Source of the DNA: Alphaproteobacteria bacterium 65-37
GTDB lineage: Bacteria > Pseudomonadota > Alphaproteobacteria > Reyranellales > Reyranellaceae
DNA length: 51,493 bases
Assembly (NCBI GenBank): GCA_001897995.1
Contig: MKRV01000245.1
Coordinates: 1 to 51,493, forward strand
Direction: 5' to 3'
The notes beneath the pieces are model-generated. The model was not told the origin of the DNA. It saw only the letters and a program-made list of their open reading frames with translations, and did not search any database. Both the position numbers and the translations under genes were made by a program. Below, piece after piece: positions 27,442-36,100 of this stretch. The first letter of the stretch is position 1. Each line of letters opens with the position of its first letter.

Positions 27442-28592
27442 GCGCGATCAGTCCCGGCGCGTTTCGGCGCCCCACCTTCTACGAAGGCCAGATCATCTCG
27501 GCCGCCGATCTGAATTCGGTCGTCATGACCGCTCAGGTCGCCATTGCCCAGCACGAGCGCTATCTCCATCTACCCGGCATCGCCGAAGGCTTGCAGATCG
27601 AAGGGATCGAGCGGACGACGTCGGGCGGCGAAACCTACCAGGAGGTGACCGTCAAGCCGGGGCTGGCGGTCGATGGCAACGGCAGGCATCTGGCGATCGC
27701 CACAGCCGAACGGCTCAGCGAAGACTTGTTCGACGATCTGGGTGTCGCCATCAACGATCCGCTGGCCTACTACCCGGTGTTCCTGTCGGGTCGGGACGAA
27801 ACACCGGCCGCTTCGGGCGCCCCCACCTCGGGCTGCCGGGGCAGCGCGCCGACACGGATCGTGGAGATCGCCGTCATCGGCTTCGGCCGGGTCGAGGATG
27901 CGGCCGATCCCAACAATGTGGTAACGGCCGACGTTACGGCCGGCCCGGGCGGCGACGCCGGTACCGCGCCGTGGCGGGTCCTGCTCGGCTTCGTCCAGTG
28001 GAACAGTGCGCTCAAGCGCTTCAGCGCGGTCACCTCGAGCCATGACGGCATCTCGCCCGCCTATGCCGGCGTGCGGGCCGACGAGGTGGTCGCGCGCGGT
28101 GGCAAGCTTGCTTTGCGAACGGCACCACGGACCGTCAGCGGCAACCTCGCTGTCGAGGTCGAAGGCGGGGCGACCGGCGAACTGCGATTCGGTGCACAGA
28201 ACAGCAGCGGCAATATCGTTCCGGTATTCACCGTCAACGCCAAGGGCGATCTGTTCGCGGCCGGAAAGATTTCCGGCGCCGTGCCGGGCGGGGCCCAGTT
28301 CCAGACCGGTTCGACTTTCGACGGCATGCTGCTGGCTCTGCCGCCGGGAGTCACCCAGGCCCAGGTCGACAGCGGAGCGGTGACGCTGCAGGCGCATGTG
28401 ACGCCCCACTATGGCATCCCGGCATTGCCGCCGCCGGCTGCGCCCCACCGCTGGCTGATGACGCCGATCGAATGCCGCGTGGTCGATCGACGGGTCTATT
28501 GCCGCGTGCGCTGGACGCGAACGGATACCAACCAGATCCAGGAAATGCCCGGCGTCTGCGACTACACGCTGACCGCCTTCACGAAGGCTTGA
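27438..28592 (+). CDS. eCIS fibre-like protein C (third member of the GQ..LHG..GL family)
   Basis: Protein of 384 residues, overlapping gene B by four bases. The N-terminal module FRRPTFYEGQIISAADLNSV...HERYLHLPGIAEGLQI is a diverged version of the one in the two preceding proteins, without their cysteines. VKPGLAVDGNGRHLAI corresponds to GLALDCHGNELVL of protein A. The middle (FGAQNSSGNIVPVFTVNAKGDLFAAGKISGAVPGG, spread over turns) resembles collar or shaft segments of phage tail fibres. The C-terminus (HRWLMTPIECRVVDRRVYCRVRW) is a compact beta domain that could be a receptor-binding head. The fibre role is inferred from this layout and from the absence of another fibre gene. Confidence 0.65.
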   Translation: MSAISPGAFRRPTFYEGQIISAADLNSVVMTAQVAIAQHERYLHLPGIAEGLQIEGIERTTSGGETYQEVTVKPGLAVDGNGRHLAIATAERLSEDLFDDLGVAINDPLAYYPVFLSGRDETPAASGAPTSGCRGSAPTRIVEIAVIGFGRVEDAADPNNVVTADVTAGPGGDAGTAPWRVLLGFVQWNSALKRFSAVTSSHDGISPAYAGVRADEVVARGGKLALRTAPRTVSGNLAVEVEGGATGELRFGAQNSSGNIVPVFTVNAKGDLFAAGKISGAVPGGAQFQTGSTFDGMLLALPPGVTQAQVDSGAVTLQAHVTPHYGIPALPPPAAPHRWLMTPIECRVVDRRVYCRVRWTRTDTNQIQEMPGVCDYTLTAFTKA

Positions 28593-28607
28593 GAAGAGGA
28601 GGGTGCC

Positions 28608-29123
28608 TTGGCCAGCAAGATGGATCTGATCATCGCCGGTCCGGCCCGCCACGTCCTTGCAGCCGGCGTCCGCCAGGATGTGAGTGGACCGCAACCCGAT
28701 GCAGCCGCGCTTGTCGGCGACGGGCTGATGATACGCGACCCCGTCAGCGGTGTAACGCTGCTGACCGTATTGGCCGAGCACCTGGCCGTGCAGTCCGTCG
28801 ATCTGCGCGACGATGTCTTGATGATGGCGAGAGAGTTCATCCTGGTCGAGAACCTTCCGGAACAAGGCACGGCGGGTGCTGCCGTGCCGGTCGCGTTCAA
28901 CGGGTCGACCATCGTCGTCAACATCCCGGCCCAGGCTCCCGAGGGCGGCGCGAAGGTCTGGGTCTATGTAAGCGGTGCGGCACAGCCGATCGTCCATCAG
29001 CTCCAGATACCCAAGTTGGCGACGACGGCATCGGAGCCGCTTGTGCTGGCGAGCGGCATCTACTGGGCACTGGTGCTGGCGCCGGGCTGCAAGGCAGAGA
29101 TCGTCAAGGCCACCATCCCGTAA
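28608..29123 (+). CDS. small eCIS-cluster protein, function unknown
   Basis: Protein of 171 residues, beta-rich, of no family I recognise. Strands include DLIIAGPARHVLAAGVRQDV, VGDGLMIRDPVSGVTLLTVL and a C-terminal VWVYVSGAAQPIVHQLQIPK with WALVLAPGCKAEIVKATIP. TTG at 28608 is the likely start because a strong GAGGAGGG (28596-28603) lies just upstream; the next ATG, at 28620, would be too far from it. It lies between the fibre-like gene and the tape-measure-like gene, with 15 and 11 base gaps, so it is in the operon. It may be a fibre chaperone or minor structural protein, but this is a guess. Confidence 0.5.
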   Translation: MASKMDLIIAGPARHVLAAGVRQDVSGPQPDAAALVGDGLMIRDPVSGVTLLTVLAEHLAVQSVDLRDDVLMMAREFILVENLPEQGTAGAAVPVAFNGSTIVVNIPAQAPEGGAKVWVYVSGAAQPIVHQLQIPKLATTASEPLVLASGIYWALVLAPGCKAEIVKATIP

Positions 29124-29134
29124 CGGCGCAAGCG

Positions 29135-31018
29135 ATGACCGAGGTCGTCATCCGTCACTGCATCCTGCGCGTGGTCCGGCACGGCGGCAGAAGCTGGGGG
29201 CCGGATCGCCGGGGCCTTGTCGATCGGGTGACGCGGATGCTGCCGCAGTTGATCGCGGCGCGACTGGAAGAATTGCTCGGCGAGGCCGACGGTGAAATCG
29301 CCGAGCCGATCCGCGTCGCGATCAAACTGAACGGCGTGGGTCCCCTCAGTGACGCCGGCTTGCGGGAGGCCGTTTCCGCCGCCCTCACGGCCGACAGCTT
29401 GCCCCTGCAGGCGGGCTCTGGATTGGCGCCGCCGCGGTCGGCGTCGCAGGCCGACCCAATCGCGGCGATTTCGGCGACACCATTGGAGGACGCCGGACTG
29501 TCCGCAGCGATGACGTCCCAAGGTCTGCGGGCACTGCTCCTGCGCTGGCGGAACCAGGGAGACTTGCTGCGCCGTCTGCGCGGCTTTTCGCCGGTGACGC
29601 TGCGGGCCTGGCTCACGGCCCTGGTCGAAACCGTGGATCGGTCGGCCGAAGAGCCCGAGGTCGATGCCGAGGTCCTGGCCCGGGAGGCTGCGACCATCCG
29701 CGATCGGCTGATCGAGGCGGGCGGATTGCGTGGTCACACCGATCGCCTTCGCCTCCTTCTGATGGTGGAACTCGCGGCGCGGCACCGGCGGCTGCCACCA
29801 TCCGACAGGCTCTGGCGAATGATCGATACCGCCGTTCCGCCTGCCTCGACGCCAGCGCAAACGGCGGCGGCGGCAGGGGCGTTACCGGCGACGGAAGTCG
29901 ATGCCGCGTCGCCGCCGGTCCAATTCTCAGGGCCTGACCAGGCCGTCCGTCGGGCAACGCCGGCGGCACAGTCGAGGCCGGTCGCGCCGACGCTGGGCAA
30001 GGATGTCGCGCTCTGTTCCGTGCTGCCGTTCCTGGTGCTCGGCATGCTGCGCCGCATCGGATGGCTCGAGGTTGCCTCGGCCACCTTCGAGGCCCTTGCA
30101 ATGCCCGATCGCGGGGCCGTCTTCGCAACGGCGCTCGCCTACAAACTGCTGCCGCCGCCGCGCAAGGGATGGCATCGCAATCCAGAGATCCTGCGCACCG
30201 CAGCGGCCTTCGCCGGGCTCGATGTCGCGCCGTCGCCGGCGGCATTCGAGGCCTGGCACCGCGACGCCGAGGGAGGGCTGAGCGCGATCGACGGGTTCGT
30301 GGTGACCGAACTTGCCAACGGACATGATGTCGAGCAGCCGCTGCTAATCGCCAGGCCGACCAATCATCTCGGTGCGGGATGGTTGCTGCTCGATGCCGAT
30401 GGCTTGTTTCCGGTGGCGTGGGCCGGGGACGAAGGCAGCCTGCTGTCGAGTCTCGCAGAGTTTGGTCCATCGGTGGTGGTGGTGGTCAGCGCGGAGGCCG
30501 CCTCGCCCGAATTGATACGCGGCTTGATCGGAGCTCGGCGCGCTTTCGTGACGGACGCTCGGCCGGGACGCGGCGAAGACCTGCAACGGCTCGCAGGCAT
30601 GCCCGGCATATGGACATCGGCGGCAGAGGCGTCGCCGGATCGCCTGCGCGCCGCAGCGAAGCGCCAGGCCGAGCTGGAGGCGGCCGCGGCCGGCATCAAC
30701 CGCGCCTTGATCGCGCAAAGACCCGTGGTGCCGGGCCGTGACGGTCTGGACATCGAGCGCGCTGCGCTACTCTCGGCATCGACCGGGCTTGGAATGCTAG
30801 CCTGGACATTGTGGCGTGACCGCGAAGCGGTCGATCCGCTGCTGGCGCTGGACCGTTTGGGTGATCTCGACGGATCGGCCCGCTTCACCGAGGCGGCTGT
30901 CGCGATTCGCCCCGCCATCGGTCGCCGCTACCTCGACCTGAAGGAACACAAGGTCCTGGACGACATCCCGGGAGTACCGTGGCTCGGAGGCCGAACGGTG
31001 ACGTTCGTGGGCCCGTGA
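29135..31018 (+). CDS. tape-measure-like protein (Pvc14-type N-terminal domain)
   Basis: Protein of 627 residues. The N-terminus (VVIRHCILRVVRHGG, then VTRMLPQLIAARLEELLGEA, then EIAEPIRVAIKLNGVGPL) follows the pattern of the contractile injection system tape-measure domain: a strand, a helix carrying an L-x-x-L-E-x-L-L core, then another strand. Short Ala/Pro-rich linkers separate it from helical segments (LCSVLPFLVLGMLRRIGW; FATALAYKLLPPP) that recall the hydrophobic LPFL-motif repeats of Pvc14. The C-terminal third looks globular and is unrecognised. Pvc14-type genes precede the AAA+ ATPase gene, as here. It lacks long uninterrupted coiled coil, so the length-measuring role needs proof. 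Confidence 0.62.
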   Translation: MTEVVIRHCILRVVRHGGRSWGPDRRGLVDRVTRMLPQLIAARLEELLGEADGEIAEPIRVAIKLNGVGPLSDAGLREAVSAALTADSLPLQAGSGLAPPRSASQADPIAAISATPLEDAGLSAAMTSQGLRALLLRWRNQGDLLRRLRGFSPVTLRAWLTALVETVDRSAEEPEVDAEVLAREAATIRDRLIEAGGLRGHTDRLRLLLMVELAARHRRLPPSDRLWRMIDTAVPPASTPAQTAAAAGALPATEVDAASPPVQFSGPDQAVRRATPAAQSRPVAPTLGKDVALCSVLPFLVLGMLRRIGWLEVASATFEALAMPDRGAVFATALAYKLLPPPRKGWHRNPEILRTAAAFAGLDVAPSPAAFEAWHRDAEGGLSAIDGFVVTELANGHDVEQPLLIARPTNHLGAGWLLLDADGLFPVAWAGDEGSLLSSLAEFGPSVVVVVSAEAASPELIRGLIGARRAFVTDARPGRGEDLQRLAGMPGIWTSAAEASPDRLRAAAKRQAELEAAAAGINRALIAQRPVVPGRDGLDIERAALLSASTGLGMLAWTLWRDREAVDPLLALDRLGDLDGSARFTEAAVAIRPAIGRRYLDLKEHKVLDDIPGVPWLGGRTVTFVGP

Positions 31019-33198
31019 TGACTCTGGTCGCCAATCCGGAGCCCTTGATGTCCGACCGGTCGCCGGACAGGGAACTTGCGGTCGAGCATCTGCTGCTGAG
31101 GCTGCGCCCCATCAATCGAGCCCTGAAGATGGCTGCCGAAAGCCGCGCGGCGATCGGCGCCAAGCTGATGCGCCCCGATGTTCGGCAGAGTTGCATTACC
31201 GAACAGCATGTCCTCCAGTTGTTTGCCGAAGCCGACAGGTTTTCCAAGGCGGCAAGTGCGTTGCCCTTCGATCTTCAGCCGACGGCCGACGAATCGCGCC
31301 AGGAGGAGCGACTGCGCAACGTGGCAACGCGGCGCGGCTGGAGGCTGCCGCTCGATACCATGGCCGAGCAATTCGACCTGACGTCCTTCGAGACGAATGC
31401 GGTGCTGGTTTGCGCCGCGCCACAAGTGTCGAACGCCTATCATCGCATCTACGCCTACATTCATGACGACCTGAACCGTCTGGCGCCCAGCCTCGAACTG
31501 ATCATCGGGCTGCTGTCATCGAGCTTGATCGAACAGTTTGCGCACCGCGAGAAGCTGGCGCCGCAGGGCCTGCTGTGCCGTCACGGCATTCTTCGCGCCG
31601 AGACCGAACCGGCCAATCCGCTGCATCGCGAATACAGGCTCGACGTCGCGGCCTTCGATGCGCTGGTGCGGCCCGGTGTCGACTGGCGCGGCGCCTTCCG
31701 CGATGCCGACCTTGTCGAAACGGCGTCGGCGCTGCCGCTGGCGATCTTCCCCGATCGGCAGGAGCTCCTGCGGGTGACGGGGCTGCTGCAGACGGGCGGC
31801 CGATACGCCATCGGCCTGTGGGGCAAGCCTCACCATGGTGGCGCCGAGGCGGCTGCTGCCGTGGTGTCGGCGGCCGGCCGCATGCTGCGCCGCTTCCCGA
31901 TGGAGCCGGCGGAAGAGCCGCACGTCGGCGAGTTCCTGCGGGTGGCCGAAGCTCTCGATGCCGTGGTCTGGATCGATGCCGACAACCTGCCGGGCCGTGA
32001 AGATGCGGCCCGGCTCGCCGCCCGACTGACGGCGCGCTCCGTGAGCGTCCTGACGACCGGCAGCGAGCCCTGGCGGCCGCTCGAATTGCTGAACGGCCGC
32101 GCCCTCATCGACGTGGTGCTTGCGGCTCCCGGCCGGTTGGAGCGTCAGAGGTTCTGGCAGGCCGCGGCGCCCGATGCCGGACCGCAGACCTGCCTGACCC
32201 TGGCCGACCGGTATCAGTTCAGCCCGGGCGCCATGCGCGCCGCTGTTTCGGCCGCCGAGCTGCATCGCCGCACGACCTATGGCGATGCCGATACGGCGTC
32301 CGACGTCTCGCTCGAGCGCGCCTGCCGCACGATCAGCCTGCGGCAGGTCTCCCAGTTCGCCAGGACGATCATGCCACGCCGTCGCCCGGAGGAGCTTGTC
32401 CTTCCATCCGACCTGCATCGGCGGGTCGTCGAGGTCGCCGGTTTTTACCGTGCCCAGGCGCTGGTCGACGAAGGCTGGGGGTTCGGGCGCCTGCTGTCGG
32501 GGGGCGGTATCAAGGTGCTGATGACGGGCGATAGCGGCACCGGCAAGACCGCCGCCGCAGAAGTGATCGCCGGAGAAGTCGACCGCGACCAGCCGATGCT
32601 GAAGGTCCATCTCGCCAGTGTCGTGTCAAAGTGGGTGGGCGAGACGGAGAAGAACCTGGATGCGGTGTTCCAGCACGCCGAGGAAAGCCACGCCGTGCTG
32701 TTCTTCGACGAGGCCGATTCGTTGTTTGCCAAGCGTGGCGAGGTCGACAAGGGGTCCGACAGATACGCCAATCTCGAGGTTGGCTTCCTGCTTCAGCGAC
32801 TGGAGGATTTCGGCGGTTTGGCAATCCTCGCCAGCAATCACAAGGACCAGATCGACGAAGCCTTCATGCGCCGCTTTCAGGTGGTGCTGCACTTTCCCCG
32901 GCCGACACCGGGCGAGCGCCTGCGCCTGTGGCGCCTGGCCCTGCCGCCGCAGGCGCCGCTGGACGCCGACATCGACTTCGACCTGCTGCAGAAGCTCGAT
33001 CTGACGGGCGCCGGCATCGTCAATTCGGCCCGGACCGCCGCGCTTCTGGCGGCCCTGGAGCAAGCGCCCGGTATCGGCATGGCGCACCTGGTTCCGGCGA
33101 TCGCCCGGCAGTTCCAGCACGAGGCACGCTTGCTGCCGATGTCCCAACTCGGTCGTCATGCCGCGCTTGCGGCGGCGCCCCCAGCGCCACCCCCATGA
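31018..33198 (+). CDS. AAA+ ATPase, Pvc15-like
   Basis: Cytoplasmic ATPase of 726 residues, the conserved eCIS ATPase thought to help assembly or cargo loading. The C-terminal AAA+ module is complete: Walker A GDSGTGKT (504-511), Walker B AVLFFDEADS with Asp564 and Glu565, a sensor-1 region ILASNHKDQID, and the arginine-finger region EAFMRRFQVVLHFPRP. The N-terminal 400 residues form the family's helical and degenerate NTPase-like portion (WGKPHHGGAEAAAAVVSAAG lacks a proper P-loop lysine). The ATG shares its first base with the last base of the tape-measure stop codon, and its stop overlaps the giant cargo gene by four bases. Confidence 0.93.
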   Translation: MTLVANPEPLMSDRSPDRELAVEHLLLRLRPINRALKMAAESRAAIGAKLMRPDVRQSCITEQHVLQLFAEADRFSKAASALPFDLQPTADESRQEERLRNVATRRGWRLPLDTMAEQFDLTSFETNAVLVCAAPQVSNAYHRIYAYIHDDLNRLAPSLELIIGLLSSSLIEQFAHREKLAPQGLLCRHGILRAETEPANPLHREYRLDVAAFDALVRPGVDWRGAFRDADLVETASALPLAIFPDRQELLRVTGLLQTGGRYAIGLWGKPHHGGAEAAAAVVSAAGRMLRRFPMEPAEEPHVGEFLRVAEALDAVVWIDADNLPGREDAARLAARLTARSVSVLTTGSEPWRPLELLNGRALIDVVLAAPGRLERQRFWQAAAPDAGPQTCLTLADRYQFSPGAMRAAVSAAELHRRTTYGDADTASDVSLERACRTISLRQVSQFARTIMPRRRPEELVLPSDLHRRVVEVAGFYRAQALVDEGWGFGRLLSGGGIKVLMTGDSGTGKTAAAEVIAGEVDRDQPMLKVHLASVVSKWVGETEKNLDAVFQHAEESHAVLFFDEADSLFAKRGEVDKGSDRYANLEVGFLLQRLEDFGGLAILASNHKDQIDEAFMRRFQVVLHFPRPTPGERLRLWRLALPPQAPLDADIDFDLLQKLDLTGAGIVNSARTAALLAALEQAPGIGMAHLVPAIARQFQHEARLLPMSQLGRHAALAAAPPAPPP

Positions 33199-36100
33199 GT
33201 CCGCCGCGCACGCGACCGCGACGGCCGAGCGTGACGGTCACGCATGAAACGAGGCCGAAGGGACCCCCGCGCGCACCGCCTCGGCGAGACCCGTTGCAAT
33301 CCGCCTATGGAAACAGCGTCGCCAATACGATCGTCTTCACCGACCCGCTCGTGATCACGGCGTCGCCGCCCAAGCCGGCCGACACGATCACCTTCGAGCC
33401 GGAAGTGATCACGGCCCGGCCGCCTCCTGCCGCTCCGAGCAAGACCATCACCTTCGAGCCGGAAGTGATCACCGCCCGGCCGCCCCCTGCCGTTCCGAGC
33501 AAGACTGCCGTTCCGAGCAGAACCATAACGTTCGAGCCGGTGGTGATTACCGCGCGCGCTCCGGCTCAACCGGAGAAGCCGCCGCAGACGGCAGGCAGCG
33601 AAGCGATCGTGCTGGCGCCCGTGACCATCTACGGGCGGGCGCCGCCGCGGGAAGCTGCTGCCAAGGATCCCGCCCCAGCTGCCAAGGTCGGCAAGGACGG
33701 CGAGGTGGTGTTCGAGCCGGACGTCATCGTCGGTCGCGCCCCGGGAGTTTCGGTAGAGGCGGGAGAGGGTCCTGATCAGACCGGTCCGCTCGGGAAGATG
33801 GCACCGGACGACAAGCGGCCTCCATCGGCGACCGATCTGAAGCACGTAGACCCTGACGGCACGCCCAAGCCCAAGGCGACCGCCGGCGAGGAGGGCGAGG
33901 CCGTCGTTCCAGAAGGCGAGGACGAGGAGAGCGAGAGGAAGCCCGGCGCGCCGGTCTCGAAGGACGACAAGGTCTCGGAGGAGGGGCTGCCGAAGCCGGC
34001 CGCCGTCGCCCAGCAGGCGGCGGCCCCGCAACCGGCCGCCGCTGCCGAGAGCGGCGGCGTCGCCGACCTTGCCGCCTGGCGTTCGCGGGTCAGCGCGGCT
34101 ACGGCCGCGACGCCACGGCCGACTTTGGGGTCTGCGCCGGTCGCAAGCGTCACGGTCATCTCGGTTACCGGCCGCGCCGCCGGTGCCAGGCACCGGGCCG
34201 GCGGCGCGGCAGTGGCGAAGGACGCCAGGAAGGCCGTGCGCCCGCCGCCCGAGGTCCCCAAGCAGCTTCCGCCGCCGCCGCCGACGCCGGTGCCGGCGGC
34301 GGACAAGCTGATCACCGACGCCTCCGACAAAGAAATGCCGGAGCAGAAGCTTCCTGTCCTCGAGCAGCGCGCGCCTGATGCCGCCGTGCCGACGATGGAT
34401 ACCGAGCTCGCCAGCGACATCGGCAGCAAGATCGAGATACCGCCGCCGGAGCCGAAGCCGGAACTGGCTCCCGGTGAGAAGAAGCCGCTGGACACCAAAC
34501 AGGTCAAGAAGCTGAAGGACGCCAAGGCCAAGGAACCGGAGCCCGACAAGCGGGCCAAGCCCGGCCAGCAAATGACCTTGAAGGACACGGCGCCCAAGCC
34601 GACGCCGGGCGTCGAGGTCGGCACCAAAGGGCAAAGCCGCAAGAAAGTGGCGCTGGTGCTGGCCGAACTGCTGCGCAGTCCGGATGCCGAAGCCGGCAAG
34701 ATCGTGGCCGAATCGCGCCAGGAAGCCTATCCGCAAAGTGCCCTGGAGCGCGAATACCCGGCGCTCGGCGAAGAGAAGAAGGACGAGGTCGTCACCGACC
34801 TCAAGACACAGGTCGATCAGATCCGCGCCATTGCGGGGATCTCGGCCGACGAGCTGGACCAGGCGATCAAGAGCCGCGAGGAGTCGCTTCAGAAGCTCGC
34901 CGCCGGCGCCAAGGACGCCTTCGCCGACGCCGACAAGGAAGCCAAGGAGGAAACCAAGAAAAGCGGCGAGGAGGCCGCGGAGAAAATCGCCGGTGCGCGC
35001 GAGGCCATCGACGAGGACACGATCCAGAAGATGATCGCCGCGACGGGCGAAGCCGATCCGGAGGTCGTGAAGCTCAGGCGCGACAAGGGCTTGCGCGACC
35101 TGTCGCGCCGGGCGGCCCGACAGGACGTCTATTACGAGAAAACGGGTGAACGCCGGATCAAAGCCCTTGATGCGTCGCACACCCGGATGCGTAACGCCTA
35201 CAAGAACGCCGCGAAGGCCGATCAGGAAAAAATATTCAAGAAGGTGTTCGACGAGGCCAGGAAGGCCAAGAAGACCGACGACGAGGCCAAGAAGCAGGCA
35301 ACCACCCAGTCGGAAAGCGACGCCCTGCCGTACTTCCAGTGGGCGGCGAGACGGACGGAGGATCTCAAGCGGCAGTTCCAGGCGCTGACCACGGAGGCCG
35401 CCGGAACTACGAAGACCCACCGTGACGGCATGAAGACCGCCCTGGAAAGCGCCAAGGGATTGCTGCGCGACTGGGCCGAACAGAAAATCGCCGAGCAGGA
35501 GAGCTGGTGGGACCAGATCATCCGCATGTTCCGCGAATGGCGGCAGGACGCCGCAGACGACGCAGCGGCCTGGGAAGAGGCCCGCAACGAGGCGCTGCGC
35601 GACAGCCTGGTCGGCGATCTGCAGATGATCGACGACATCCATGCCGCCGCGGCGAGCGGCGTCAACATGCAGGCCTACATCCAGGAGCGTGGCCTGGACC
35701 AGGCCCAGTCGACGGTGCTGCAGACCTATTTCGGCGGCGACAAGGACGCACCCCGCGACGCAGTCGGCGCGGTCGCCGCCGGCATGCGCATGCGCGTTCG
35801 AATGGCACGCAAGCCGGGCATCACCGAGTTCATGAAATCGGAGGTGATGAAGCGGCCGGACGGCGAATGGCGACAGCTCGGCAAGATCGGCAACGCCGAA
35901 CGACCACCGTTCAACGTGGTCGGCCTCGGCTCCGACCTGCATGCGGCGATGGACCAGTGGGGGACCGACGAAGCCAAGATCTACACGGCGCTCGCCAACC
36001 TGACGCCGGTTCAGGCGCGGGCAATCCGCGCCTTCTACCAGACCCGCTACAACAGGTCGCTCGACGACCATCTCGAATCGGAGATGAGCGGCGCCGAATT

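Noticed and set aside
33384..33503. CRISPR-like direct repeats
   Set aside because: The repeats are adjacent without spacers and encode an in-frame peptide repeat.
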